A stretch of DNA of 64,000 nt from Catonia carolina (GCA_035578175.1 JAQMRL010000021.1:3947226-4011225); one strand, 5' to 3'. Positions 9,550-20,996 are shown, numbered from the stretch's first letter. Translations and numbers: made by a program. The notes: a model not told the origin generated them from the sequence alone.

Positions 9550-10160
9550 TAATAGGGTTTAGTAGCAAAGCATTCTAGACTATTTCTTTTAACCAAAATA
9601 AACAAAAAAAATAATAAAATTTAAAATAATAGCAACATTCTAGTAGAGGACAACAAGGAAAACTACCAGTCTGTGTATAATGTCACTCTCTGAAGCTGTG
9701 GCTTTTGAAACCACAAAACACGGCTTAAAAATCACTCATATACTCTGACTCATTTTTAATGCAAGTGGCCCATTTTTAAAGACAAGTGTGACACATATTT
9801 AGGTCACGTAGCAGTCAACGTGTCAAGTCACGAGATTGCCTTATGCATATGGATGAGCTGTGAGGAAGGGAAGTAAAAATTATTGACACTGCTGCCAATC
9901 TCAACAGTGAGATACTACTCGTACATTTCACTACAGTGCAGTTTCTAGATACATTTTGAAAGGTGTGGTTTATTCCGAGAAAATGTTTTTTTCATAAACC
10001 TTATAAGAAATAAATGTGACCTGTAATATTGCCTATAGCTTGATTAAATGACTAGAAATGTTTGATTTACTGTAATTACGAATGAATCGCCTTCATACAG
10101 TTGCTGTCATCGGCGTTTTCATTATCAGTCTCTCTACTATCTACGTAACCGTTTTCTTGT
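9550..10160. other. Unassigned AT-rich DNA
   Basis: No gene recognised. A possible acceptor ('cattttcactacag'-like, about 9931) is followed by an open stretch but has no consensus donor in the correct phase. Confidence 0.4.
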
Positions 10161-10293
10161 TTACTTTCTCTTGCCTATATAAATATATAGGAAGGAAAGT
10201 ATTGTTTTCATGTCGATTTTTCGAAATCGAGTTTTCACCGGATCTATACGTTTTCAGACCCCCTGAACCCAAAAAACATGTTTTTAGCGATTG

Positions 10294-10332
<39 letters not shown>

Positions 10333-11150
10333 CAGAATATCTCAAGAACGGAACATCGTACGAACTTGAAACTTGAAACTTAAGTTACGTACCACTACCG
10401 GACTCGACACGAACATTTTCATCAAAATCGGTCAACCGGAAGTGGTAGTTTATTCGTGTAATTTTTCACTTTTTTGCGATTTTCTCAAAAACTAGTCCTA
10501 CGATTTTTTTAAAAATCAACTGGTTTACTAAATTTTTAATGCTCTACAATATAGGGTAGGCGCCATGTTTGCTGAAATTCTGCTTGAGGCTGTTTTTACG
10601 TAAAAACATTTTCTTTTTAAGATTGCGGCTTTAATATGCATTTTAGCGCAAAACGTTATATAATAAAAGTTGTAGAGAATGTAAAATTCTACAACTTTTA
10701 TTTCAAACATTTTTTTGTATAACGCTTAGTTTAGCGGTAATTAGCGATTTTCTGTTTTTTTTCTCACGAAAACGTGAGAAAAATCTATTTTTTTAACATT
10801 TCGGGCTTAGTATGCATTTTACGACAAAAGTGTATATAATTAAATTTATAGAAAATTAAGAGATCTACAACTTTTGTTTAGAGCATTTTTCTCTACAGAA
10901 AAATGCCTCTAACATTTTCTACAGAAAATGTCTCTCCTAGTTTAGCGTGAAAGCGTGATTTTCCGTATTTTTAAGCCCAACTAACTGAGTTCGATTGTCA
11001 TTTTGCGTCATTCACTCATGATTAAAATAAGGTTATGTTTTTGAGGTTAGTTTTTGTTTATTTCTAATATTTTATTAATAATGTTAGGTTTATTATTAAT
11101 TATTTGCATTGGCAAGAGAAAGTTATGTGAGTGTTTCACACCAGATTTTT
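10161..11150 (+). mobile_element. 1-kb dispersed repeat, family K (copy 4, near complete, plus)
   Basis: Starts 'actttctcttgcctatataa' and ends 'ggcaagagaaagttatgtga', then 'gtgtttcacaccaga'. It contains a GT tract (10296-10330), the 'aaaagttgtagagaatgtaa' hairpin, and a local duplication near 10890 (ctctacagaaaaatgcctct...ctacagaaaatgtctct) not present in the copy at 59333. Same family order as the other copies. Confidence 0.8.
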
Positions 11151-11411
11151 TACCAGGTGTTAACAAAACTCTTAAAGAATACACAATGCATAAATACAAT
11201 TAGACTGAATAACAATACCTCGGAAACCCCCTCGTTGACCTGTTCTAACGAAGTTACCTTCTAACGTACCGATAGTACACGTAGTAAACACTCGTCAAAG
11301 ATCAAATGAATAGTGACTCACTCACCGCACTCAAGGCAGGGGCGGTTTCAGGGAAGGGACCACGGGGGCCATTGCCCCCCCCCCGAAATTCTAGGAAAAC
11401 TTAGTTTAATA
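11151..11411. other. Unassigned DNA with a C-run
   Basis: No gene recognised. 'gggggccattgccccccccc' near 11370 is a low-complexity patch. Similar text ('cctgaaaatcagccctggaa', then 'ccgcccctga') reappears near 13205, so the mariner and LINE between them may have landed inside one repeat. Confidence 0.35.
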
Positions 11412-12352
11412 GGGTGATTCAAAAAGAGCGCCGGTTTTGATATATCAAATTAAGAGATTTATTTTATTGAAAAACTGAAAATAAATACATCAACAAGTTC
11501 ATCGTACCGTCCGATTTTATGTATCAAAAATGATGTCATGCATGTGTCCTCCTCTACTGCGCTGGCACGCATCAACTCTGTCCATGAAATTGGATATTAC
11601 TGCACGATAAGTTTCGACTATGTGGGACAAGTTTCCGTACGTGGGGTTTTCTAAACCCCACATACGGCAGTTCTGTTTATTAACAAAACCGTTTAAGTGG
11701 AAGTGCGCTTCATCACTGAAAATGATTTTGTTTGCGAAGGTGTCATCATCCTGCCGTTTTCTCAATACCCAGTCAACAAACTGTCGTCTCTTCTGGTGGT
11801 CTGCCACTTTCAAATGTTGCGTCAACTGAATTTTATACGGGTGATACGGAGATCGTACCAAAGAATTCTCCGTACAGAAGAACATCTTGAACCCAATGGT
11901 TGAGAACGGCGACGTATTGATTTTGCTGGGCTAACAGCCACACTGTCACGAACCAACGCAACGTTCTGCTCAGTTCGGCCAGAACGACGACGTCCAGAAC
12001 TTTTAAGGTCGACTGTTGAACCCGTCTCAAAAAACTTTATCATGAGCCTGCGAACTGTTGATTCATTCGGTGCTTCATTACGTCCTAGAGTACCGCGAAG
12101 TCGCCTGACAGTAGCCGCATAACTCTCTCCACTCTGGTAAAATGTTTTGACGATTAACACTCGTTGCGCAATAGTAAACTTCTCCATGGTTAGACAGAGA
12201 CTGCGAGAGTATTACACTGCGAACAAGAGAAACTACAACTGAATCGTCAATCGGAATGTTCTCCGAAATAGAAATGAGGTCAAACAATGTTGCCAACCGA
12301 TAAACAAAAATTTACCAGCCGTTTAAAAACCGGCGCTCTTTTTGAATCACCC
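11412..12352 (-). mobile_element. Internally deleted mariner-type element, family M1 (copy 1, minus)
   Basis: Terminal inverted repeats GGGTGATTCAAAAAGAGCGC (left) and the matching inverted end at 12326-12352, both flanked by TA (11410-11411 and 12353-12354). The transposase reads on the minus strand from about 12187 but is a deletion derivative (see the pseudogene). The second copy, at 62693-63643, has a different internal deletion. As a 941-bp element with intact ends it could only move with a transposase supplied elsewhere. Confidence 0.9.
11517..12187 (-). pseudogene. Tc1/mariner-type transposase, internally deleted and frameshifted
   Basis: The N-terminal frame (12187 to about 11822) reads MEKFTIAQRVLIVKTFYQSG and continues through a helix-turn-helix-like region to SSGRRRSGRTEQN. 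A second frame (11885-11517) holds YHPYKIQLTQHLKVADHQKR, the first catalytic Asp in IFSDEAHFHLNGF, and then jumps from GNLSHIVETYR to the C-terminus AVISNFMDRVDACQ. The second and third catalytic acidic residues are deleted. A frameshift separates the two halves near 11825-11880. Confidence 0.85.
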
Positions 12353-12442
12353 TATATTTTCTATAAGCTATTATTTCTAACAAAACTGAATCCCAATACT
12401 CGTACCTATCAATTAAAAAAAATTATTTTAGTATAAAAATGA

Positions 12443-12952
12443 TGGCAAAATCAGATGGCAAAACTGTTCAAGAGTCACAACCTTAATATGTGCATCAAAT
12501 CAAACTCCTCCACTGCTACATATTCTCAATACTCTTCTACGGGATGGAGTCACGGGCATTGACCAAATCAACTGAAAAAAGACTCGAGGCTTTTGAGATG
12601 TGGTTGTATAGGAGAGTGTTGAGAATTTCATGGATGGACAAAGTGACCAACAAAGCTGTATTGGAGCGAATGAATAAGGATTTGGAAGTGATGAACACCA
12701 TCAAGAGCAGGACGCTTGCATATTTCGGCCATATCATGAGCAATGAAGAAAAATACGGCCTGCTGAAATCCGTTCTCCAAGGAAAGATCTATGGCAGAAG
12801 AGGACCAGGAAGAAGAAGAATGTCATGGCTGAAGAACCTGCGTACCTGGTTCTCCAAGACTACAACAGAACTTTTCAGGATGGCTGTAAATAGGATAGCC
12901 ATAGTCAGACTGATCGCCAATATTCGGAATGAATAGGCACTAACAGAAGAAG
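12443..12952 (+). pseudogene. 5'-truncated RTE-like LINE fragment (plus)
   Basis: Open frame 12490-12936: YIFSILFYGMESRALTKST, then LEAFEMWLYRRVLRISWMDK, then AYFGHIMSNEEKYG, then GRRGPGRRRMSWLKN, the C-terminal region of the same subfamily as 6729-7403. It ends with a GAAG-rich tail. The 10-mer ATAAAAATGA occurs at 12433-12442 and 12953-12962 and is the probable target-site duplication. No catalytic motif remains. Confidence 0.8.
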
Positions 12953-12962
12953 ATAAAAATGA

Positions 12963-13396
12963 GTCAAACAGAAAGTATCTATTTTTAAATAGTATTAAGA
13001 TAACAATCAGTGTCAGTAGTCAAAAGCCACTCGCATCCAGTCAGCGCCTTCATTTTTCAAGATTTTCTTGATTTACAAGGACTTTGACGTAGCGAAAATT
13101 TCTCAATGAATTAAAATTGTGGTTACAGCAATACAGCATAAAAGAGGACTTTTCAATGACTCAATTACAAACAGTAAGAGCTACATAAAAACAAGATAGC
13201 CCCTCCTGAAAATCAGCCCTGGAACCGCCCCTGACTCAAGGCTCTATTTATATGGGCGGGTCAAAGAGTTTTCTCGAAAGACACCGAGATTCGATACAAA
13301 AGTCCGTTCTGGAGAAATCTTAACTATTGTAAACAAGTCAACGATAGAATAAAGGTGTTACAGTTAATCAACCGACCCTTTCACAAATAGTTGTAC
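12963..13396. other. Unassigned DNA
   Basis: No coding frame or element end recognised. It appears to continue the sequence interrupted at about 11400. Confidence 0.35.
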
Positions 13397-13410
13397 AACA
13401 AAGACCCTTT

Positions 13411-13865
13411 CTTCTTCTTCTTTTCGTTTCGGCCATCTGTGGACCACGAGAAACAATCAGCATTAGGATTTCCTTTTCCTCCTACCGGCTTTGATGTCGT
13501 CCCAGTACTTCTTCAGCCTCACCCTTGCAGCCTCTCTCCTCTCCTCAGACCACTCCACCGTCCTACTCAAAGAAACGCGCTCCCGAAAACCAGCAAAAGC
13601 TCTGACAGCCTCTCTAAACGTAGCTCTATTCAACATTCCTTCCTCGTCGATTCCAATCTCCTCCATATCTCTCATCACCCCCTTTAATCAATCATTTTTA
13701 TTCTTCTTTTTATACAGAAAGTCAAATATTCTTTTGGTTAATCTGCTGTCACTCATCCTGAAGAGGTGTGCAAAGTAGTTGGCTCTTCTCTTTCTGATAG
13801 CATCCTCCAGTTTCTCAGCTTCATTCGAGAGGTACAACTCTGATGTTGGCCTTAGTCTGTAGGCC
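13411..13865 (-). pseudogene. 5'-truncated LINE C-terminus with GAA tail (minus)
   Basis: The minus strand reads KLEDAIRKRRANYFAHLFRM, then SDSRLTKRIFDFLYKKKNK, then MEEIGIDEEGMLNRATFREA, then REAARVRLKKYWDDIKAG. The tail is GAAGAAGAAG ('cttcttcttc' on +). The 14-mer AACAAAGACCCTTT at 13397-13410 is repeated exactly at 13866-13879, a clear target-site duplication. The same C-terminal type (KNYWRRRGEVRER) is found at 48304-48846. Catalytic domains are absent. Confidence 0.85.
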
Positions 13866-13879
13866 AACAAAGACCCTTT

Positions 13880-14140
13880 ATAAATAACCTTTTATACACT
13901 CCTTTGTAAAAAGGTATCCATTTATAACTAGCCCTATTGTTACTTTTTCACTCTATTATTTACTCTTTAACATTTTCTGAATTAAGTACCTACTAGAAAT
14001 TTCTTAAACCATCTTCAATATTGTCACAATATAATACTACAAGGGAAATGTCGGGTTAAAAATAAATTTACATACTGTCAGCGAGGCGTGGAAGGGAACC
14101 GTAGCCTAATTACCCTCTCGCTGTCAATGACCAACACTCA
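13880..14140. other. Unassigned AT-rich DNA before the 123-bp satellite
   Basis: No feature recognised. A 'cgaggcgtggaagggaaccg' block near 14082 marks the boundary to degenerate satellite units. Confidence 0.35.
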
Positions 14141-14800
14141 CTCTCTCACTTTCATTCATCTCTTTCATCTCCAGCTCAGGAAATTAGTGTGCCTACCTTA
14201 CCAAGTGAGATCGGGACAAGATTGATTCACTGTGGGAGAGGGCAATCTCACAGTGAAAAAAGAACCCTCACTTTCATTCATCACCAGCTCAGGAAATTAG
14301 TGTGCCTACCTTACTTATTGAGATCGGGACAGAATTGATTCACTGTGAGAGTGGGCGATCCCACAGTGAAAAGAGAACACTCTCTCACTTTCATTCATCT
14401 CTTTCATCACCAGCTCAGGAAATTAGTGCGCCTACTGAGATCGTAGGATTGATTCACTGTGGGAGAGGTCGATCCCACAGTGAAAAGAGAACACTCTCTC
14501 ACTTTCATTCATCTCTTTCATCACCAGCTCAGGAAATTAGTGCGCCTACCTTAACTACTGAGATCGTAGGATTGATTCACTGTGGGAGAGGTCGATCCCA
14601 CAGTGAAAAGAGAACACTCTCTCACTTTCATTCATCTCTTACATCACCAGCTCAGGAAATTAGTGTGCCTACCTTAACTACTGAGATCGTAGGATTGATT
14701 CACTGTGGGAGAGGTCGATCCCACAGTGAAAAGAGAACACTCTCTCACTTTCATATATCTCTTTCATCACCAGCTCAGGAAATTAGTGCGCCTACCTTAA
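14141..14800. repeat. 123-bp satellite array, left segment (about 5 units)
   Basis: Tandem units carry 'actctctcactttcattcat', 'accagctcaggaaattagtg' and 'gattcactgtgggagaggtc', then 'gatcccacagtga'. The first units are degenerate and shorter; later ones settle at 123 bp. Each contains an 11-bp stem hairpin (TCACTGTGGGA / TCCCACAGTGA) around an 8-base loop. The array is interrupted exactly at a TTAA (14797-14800) by a piggyBac-like element and resumes at 17742. Because 123 is divisible by 3, one frame stays open across units; this is not evidence for a protein. Confidence 0.95.
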
Positions 14801-15011
14801 AACCCGTTTTGTCCTGGCGGTACAGTACTGTACCATCTGATGAGTTCTAACATTTTTTGAAATATTTTTTTTTTTTGAAGGGAATTTTTGGTAAACAATT
14901 GGTTGAAGTATAAAATATAAACATGTTTTTGTTATGTTACGTTGGCAGAACTGTTTCTTTTATTGTTTTATTGAATAAAAGTAGCCATTAATGTTTATGT
15001 TGTGAACAATC

Positions 15012-17381
15012 ATGGATTCTTCAAATATGTAAGTATATATTTTGTTTATATAACTTTTAATTATAGTTTTTTCAATCTGCTAATTGTTATTTACACTTCT
15101 AAAGAATATTATAAGACAACTTTAGTCTTTTGTATGTGTGTGTACATTTTTAATTAAATTCTGTGGCTGTCATAACCTAACTGGTACAGTATTGAACCAC
15201 TAGGCTCTACAGATGCCATGTTGGTATTCTAATATGTTTTTGTTTGATATACATGCACCATAACATTTATATCTATGCTTATAATTAGTAAGCTATTTTA
15301 TAAAAACCTGATGTATTTCTACTGCACTCACATACAAACTAACGCTTATACTATGTATGCGTTAGGTGTCATCAGAACCTAATGTACCCACTAATGTAGA
15401 AAACCAACTAACGAATTTTTGAACGTAATGTTATAACTTACTATGACTAGTTTGATTCATTTTATTGTTTTATTTTTTTCTCAGGTACACAGTTGCTGAA
15501 CTTAATACACTCTTAGAAGAAAATTATGAAATAGGTCATCTGCGTAGACTTTACATTGAACCTCCTGTAGCTAATTACTTGTCAGATGAAGATTCAGCAG
15601 ACGAAGATGATGGAGGCACTCTTGACAACATTTCGAAAAATATTCTATCAGGAAGAGGTGAGGCAGTTCTTGTAACCGGTGAGAGAATTGGTGATGACAG
15701 TGCAGATGGATTACTAGGTAATATAACATCTTTTAATACTCCATTGAGCCAGACTGATAGTAATGAAACAGATTCAACATCTCAACCACCTCGTAAAAAG
15801 AAAAAACTTAGTGATGCCACACAGGATGATTCCAGTGAAATATCGTCATCCCGTGATAATTTTAAACCGGTTGATCAAAAAAATATGATCTGGAAAAAAA
15901 ATGATTTAAAATGCAACCACCCCATAATTCCCACCCCTGATTACTCAGAATATGTAGATGCTAGTCCGGTTCAACTTTTTGAACTTCTGGTTACTGATGA
16001 AATTTGTAAGCACATTGTTGACGAAACTATAAAGTACAGTCGTCAACAAAATAATACTGATTTTAGTACTTGTGTTGAGGAAATAAGATGTTTCATTGGT
16101 ATTTTACTATTATCAGGGTATAACGTACTACCAAGTAAAAGAAATTATTGGGAAAGATCTGACGATATGCGTAATACCATGGTCTGCAATGCAATGCGTA
16201 GGGATAGATTTTTTGAAATATTTAGATATATTCATTGTGCAGATAATACGGCACCAGTAGAATGTGACAGGATGTTCAAATTGAGACCTTTGATGAATTT
16301 ACTGCAATCAAAATGTAGAGAAAATTTCAAAGGTGATGTAAAACTTAGTTACGACGAAAGTATGATCGAGTATTACGGGCGGCATGGTTGTAAGCAGTTT
16401 TTAAAAGGAAAACCTATTCGGTTTGGCTTTAAAGTTTGGTCTTTTAACACATCTAAAGGTTACTTAATTGATTTTGAAGTTTATCAAGGTCGGATACCAG
16501 GTATATCTCAAAAAGATGAAGAACTTTTTGGAAAGGCTTCAGCTCCACTTATAAGAATGCTTGATCAGCTTCCACCTTCTGTTAAATATTTACCTTTACA
16601 CATTTATTTTGATAATCTATTTACAAGTTTTAATTTGCTAAGGTATTTGCACGACCAAGATTATGTTGGTACTGGAACTATAAGAGATAACAGAATTTCA
16701 AAAAATAACAGTTTGGTTTTGATAAATAAAAACGAAATGAAAAAGAAACCTAGAGGTACATATGAATTTAAAACCTGTGAGGATGAAAATTTTATAATTG
16801 TAAGATGGATGGATAATGCCGTAGTCACAGTAGTATCTACAGGACATGGGTTGCAGCCAGTACAGAAAGTAGAGCGATATTCGCAAAAGTTAAAAAAACA
16901 CATAAAAATAAGTCAGCCAGACGTAATCAAAAAATATAATTTATCAATGGGTGGAGTTGATAAAATGGATCAAGGAGTATCAAATTATAGAATAGGAATG
17001 AGAAAAAAAAAGTGGTGGTGGTGTATCTTCACGTGGTTACTAGATGTAAGTACTCATAATGCATGGATACTAACACGATACAGCGGCTCTAACATTAGTC
17101 AACTGAACTTTAGAAGATATATAGTGCAGACATATCTAACCAAATATTCTTCCGGAGTTCCTAAAAGTGTAGGGCGGCCGATTACTTCGATGTTTAGCGA
17201 AATGAATTGCTCTGTATCTGATGACATTAGGTTAGATAGGATGGATCATCTTATTGAAACAACAAAAGGATCTAGAAGACGCTGCCAAGGTGAAAATTGT
17301 TCAAAACGTGTGCAAACTCAATGCAGCAAGTGCAAAGTGGGAATTTGTATAGACTGTTTCAAGCCATTTCACACGAAATAA
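15012..17381 (+). CDS. piggyBac-like transposase, two exons (spliced 637 aa)
   Basis: Cut-and-paste transposase, expected to bind its element ends and insert at TTAA. Proposed exon 1 is 15012-15028 (MDSSN + AT), donor AT|GTAAGTATAT. The intron runs 15029-15484 and ends in 'tattgttttatttttttctcag'. Exon 2 is 15485-17381, continuing in frame as YTVAELN. The unspliced frame would begin MFYFFLR inside the polypyrimidine tract, which is implausible as a start. An acidic N-terminus (DEDSADEDD) and a basic patch (RKKKKL) precede the DDD domain. Catalytic Asp residues are visible at about 296 (LSYDESM), 382 (IYFDNLF) and 498 (GGVDKMDQ). A C-terminal Cys/His-rich domain from about 606 (CQGENC...CSKCKVGICIDC...H) is the family's DNA-binding ring-type finger. 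Length is normal for the family and no break is seen, so the gene may be functional. Confidence 0.9.
15029..15484 (+). other. Predicted intron of the piggyBac-like transposase
   Basis: 456 bp, GTAAGT donor and a long pyrimidine tract ending TCTCAG. It contains stops in all three + frames. Splicing replaces an implausible N-terminus by one starting MDSSNM and keeps frame. Confidence 0.75.
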
Positions 17382-17741
17382 ATTATATTTTTATGTTCAC
17401 TTTTCATTTAATAATTTTAAATATGTCATTAGATCTAAGAAATAATATTTTATCTGTCTTAATAACTTTTTAAACTTAAAATAATAAAATATTTACTTTA
17501 TTTGACAAGTTTATTTTATTTATTTTTATTAAACCTGCGATTTACAGTAGTATTGTGTAATAGCCAAAAAACTATGCAACTCACGAGCCTGGCGGTACAA
17601 TAATGTACCAGGCCGCCATTGCATCCAGAAACAAAATATTTGGTAAATATTGATAATTTTCAACATTTTACATACTTTTATATTCAATAATAATAATACA
17701 ACATAAATACAGAACAAAAAAATCATTCGGTCATTATTCGG

Positions 17742-19430
17742 TTAACTACTGAGATCGTAGGATTGATTCACTGTGGGAGAGGTCGATCCCACAGTGAAAA
17801 GTGAACACTCTCTCACTTTCATTCATCTCTTTCATCACCAGCTCAGGAAATTAGTGCGCCTACCTTAACTACTGAGATCGTAGGATTGATTCACTGTGGG
17901 AGAGGTCGATCCCACAGTGAAAAGAGAACACTCTCTCACTTTCATTCATCTCTTACATCACCAGCTCAGGAAATTAGTGTGCCTACCTTAACTACTGAGA
18001 TCGTAGGATTGATTCACTGTGGGAGAGGTCGATCCCACAGTGAAAAGAGAACACTCTCTCACTTTCATTCATCTCTTACATCACCAGCTCAGGAAATTAG
18101 TGCGCCTACCTTAACTACTGAGATCGTAGGATTGATTCACTGTGGGAGAGGTCGATCCCACAGTGAAAAGTGAACACTCTCTCACTTTCATTCATCTCTT
18201 TCATCACCAGCTCAGGAAATTAGTGCGCCTACCTTAACTACTGAGATCGTAGGATTGATTCACTGTGGGAGAGGTCGATCCCACAGTGAAAAGAGAACAC
18301 TCTCTCACTTTCATTCATCTCTTACATCACCAGCTCAGGAAATTAGTGTGCCTACCTTAACTACTGAGATCGTAGGATTGATTCACTGTGGGAGAGGTCG
18401 ATCCCACAGTGAAAAGTGAACACTCTCTCACTTTCATTCATCTCTTTCATCACCAGCTCAGGAAATTAGTGCGCCTACCTTAACTACTGAGATCGTAGGA
18501 TTGATTCACTGTGGGAGAGGTCGATCCCACAGTGAAAAGAGAACACTCTCTCACTTTCATTCATCTCTTACATCACCAGCTCAGGAAATTAGTGTGCCTA
18601 CCTTAACTACTGAGATCGTAGGATTGATTCACTGTGGGAGAGGTCGATCCCACAGTGAAAAGAGAACACTCTCTCACTTTCATTCATCTCTTACATCACC
18701 AGCTCAGGAAATTAGTGCGCCTACCTTAACTACTGAGATCGTAGGATTGATTCACTGTGGGAGAGGTCGATCCCACAGTGAAAAGTGAACACTCTCTCAC
18801 TTTCATTCATCTCTTTCATCACCAGCTGAGGAAATTAGTGTGCCTACCTTAACTACTGAGATCGTAGGATTGATTCACTGTGGGAGAGGTCGATCCCACA
18901 GTGAAAAGAGAACACTCTCTCACTTTCATTCATCTCTTTCATCACCAGCTTAGGAAATTAGTGCGCCTACCTTAACTACTGAGATCGTAGGATTGATTCA
19001 CTGTGGGAGAGGTCGATCCCACAGTGAAAAGAGAACACTCTCTCACTTTCATTCATCTCTTTCATCACCAGCTCAGGAAATTAGTGCGCCTACCTTAACT
19101 ACTGAGATCGTAGGATTGATTCACTGTGGGAGAGGTCGATCCCACAGTGAAAAGAGAACACTCTCTCACTTTCATTCATCTCTTTCATCACCAGCTCAGG
19201 AAATTAGTGCGCCTACCTTAACTACTGAGATCGTAGGATTGATTCACTGTGGGAGAGGTCGATCCCACAGTGAAAAGAGAACACTCTCTCACTTTCATAT
19301 ATATCTTTCATCATCAGCTGATTAAATCAGTGTGCCTACCTTATGTACTGAGATCGGGACATGATTGATTTACTGTGTGAGAGGGCGATCTCAAAGTAAT
19401 AACAGAACCTTTCATTGATGATTAACATCG
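17742..19430. repeat. 123-bp satellite array, right segment (about 13 units)
   Basis: TTAA sites at 17742, 17865 and 17988 set an exact 123-bp period. Units differ mainly at a few positions: 'aaaagtgaac' against 'aaaagagaac', 'tctcttacatc' against 'tctctttcatc', and 'gtgtgcc' against 'gtgcgcc'. The 'aaaagtgaac' variant recurs at about 17799, 18168, 18414 and 18783, multiples of the unit apart, indicating multi-unit amplification. The last one to two units (19300-19430) are degenerate, as at the left edge. The hairpin TCACTGTGGGA/TCCCACAGTGA is present in every intact unit. Confidence 0.95.
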
Positions 19431-19516
19431 GTTTTATCGCCCGTATAAAGACCATGTTATTTAAAAATTTTAAATATTTATATTTTTACTAATTAAAACG
19501 TGTGATACTTTTTCAG

Positions 19517-19618
19517 TTTTAGAGCATTTATTTTTTCTCAAAATGAAGGATTAAATAAGCTGAAGGCTCTGGTACCAATTTTTGAGATTGGTGAGATGCT
19601 TCCTAATCAGTTATTACA
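19517..19618 (+). CDS. Candidate microexon 3, the longest (102 nt)
   Basis: Acceptor 'acgtgtgatactttttcag' and donor ACA|GTAAGTAA. One base closes the previous codon, then 33 codons beginning FRAFIFSQNEGLNKL and ending EIGEMLPNQLL, then CA carried on. It is open only in the frame dictated by the phase chain and carries no stop over 102 nt in an AT-rich region. No domain is recognised. An internal GGTGAG could act as an alternative donor. It sits between the 123-bp satellite and a LINE fragment. Confidence 0.6.
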
Positions 19619-19644
19619 GTAAGTAAATCTTTCAAATATTTTTA

Positions 19645-19818
19645 TTATCAGCATCATCTGTCAAGGATTAGGCTCATTGATCTATTCAAGCATCTATCTC
19701 TTTTTAGGTCTTCTCACGCCTCGCTTCCCTCTATGCTTATATTTCCATGCTCGTAGAGGAAGTCTTTGCGCTGGCATGCAAAGTCAATTGTTGGACCAGT
19801 TTCTCTTATATTATAGCC
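19645..19818 (-). pseudogene. 3' fragment of a LINE (minus)
   Basis: 'catcatctgtcaaggattag' followed by 'gctcattgatctattcaagc' resembles the 3' end of the LINE at 55319 ('catcatcatc ... caaggattagg'). It stops at the TA where MITE family A begins. The inverted partner of its last bases ('gttggaccagttt' against 'aaactggtccaac') appears on the other side of the MITE at about 22724-22737. Confidence 0.5.
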
Positions 19819-19982
19819 TACAGTTCAACCGTTCTTAGTTTGCTCCTAGTGTCAACAAACAAAAGCCACCTACTACAGGGTGCACGCTAGAGTCTACGAC
19901 TTGACGGCTGTCGTATTCTTATTAAGTTAACTATTTTTTTAAATTATAAGATAAGTACTAATAAAAAAAAAAAATTTTTAAG

Positions 19983-20268
19983 AAACGCTATTATTTAACA
20001 ATTAATCAAAAAAAAATGAACTAAAAAGAAAAAAAGAAAAAAATTTACAAAAAAAAATCACAGACATTACAGTTAAAAATAAAAGCGTGGCGCATTATAT
20101 TATATATATTTATAATATTTTACAACGAATATTTTACAATAAATATATTAATGCGCCACGCTTTTATTTTTAACTGTAATGTCTGTGATTTTTTTTTGTA
20201 AATTTTTTTATTTTTTTCTTTTTAGTTCATTTTTTTTTGATTAATTGTTAAAAAATAATAGCGTTTTT
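19983..20268. repeat. Large AT-rich palindrome (hairpin-forming)
   Basis: Left arm '...acattacagttaaaaataaa' then 'agcgtggcgcatta' is mirrored by 'taatgcgccacg' then 'cttttatttttaactgtaat' on the right. The arms are about 125 bp each with a ~40-bp AT spacer. An extruded cruciform or an assembly difficulty is possible. Confidence 0.85.
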
Positions 20269-20659
20269 TAAAAAAAAAAAATTTTTTAATTTTTTTGTAA
20301 TTTTTTTTCTGTGATTTTTTTGTAAATTTTTTTTTTGTAATTTTTTTTTAATTTTTTTCTTTTTAGTTAATTTTTTTAAGTAAGTGTTAAATAAAAGCGT
20401 TTTTTAAATTTTAAAATTTTTTTTTACAAACACCTCCACAGCGTATTGTCATCGAAGATAAACAAGTGTGCAAAGTTTGATTCATATTGATACGGTAGAC
20501 GTATTAAAATTTTAAGTTGCAAGATTTGATGGATCCAAGATGTAACCTCTTTGCTCAACGCCGCACAAGGACGTCCAAAAACATTTAGCAAAACTGGTAA
20601 CGAGATTACAGTAAAAAAAAGGTGTTGTTGTGATACATAAAATAAAGACACGGTACTGC

Positions 20660-20958
20660 ACATAATCTACAAAATATACTTTTAATAAATAACAAGTTTC
20701 TAATCAAAAGATTCTATTACAATTTTATTTCCTTTTAAAAACAAAAGGAAAAATCTGAAGACAAAACTCAGCGCATACATCAATAAACAAATTAATAATA
20801 ATATTATCCAAAAAGATTAATTATTACAATCCTACAGAAAATAAATTTTGAGACTAGCAAGTGCGTTAAAAATTCAGCTGAATAAATTAATTTATAAAAT
20901 ATTTAATGCATTGGTAAAATTAAATAGGGAATTCCCAAGTTTTAAAGAAAATTTTAAA

Positions 20959-20996
<38 letters not shown>

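Larger units (their letters stand above)
14801..17741 (+). mobile_element. piggyBac-like DNA transposon, structurally complete (2941 bp)
   Basis: Bounded by TTAA on both sides (14797-14800 and 17742-17745), which is the 4-bp target duplicated by piggyBac elements. The TTAA belongs to the satellite unit ('cctacc TTAA ctactgag'), so the empty site can be read from neighbouring units. The extreme ends (AACCCG... and ...CGG) are only weakly inverted. Subterminal palindromes are clear: 'ggcggtacagtactgtacc' near 14816-14834 and 'ggcggtacaataatgtacc' near 17590-17610. A single intact transposase gene lies inside. Ends should be confirmed by comparison of several copies. Confidence 0.9.

Noticed and set aside
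9160..9578. Frames with Cys-Val or His-Thr repeats, also at 3012, 10082 and 59373
   Set aside because: They read through the CA/GT tract of family K. Similarity between copies reflects DNA repeats, not protein selection.
14302..19325. Repeated protein reading IHCGRGRSHSEKRTL...
   Set aside because: It arises because the 123-bp satellite unit is a multiple of three; no start, promoter or flanking gene supports it.
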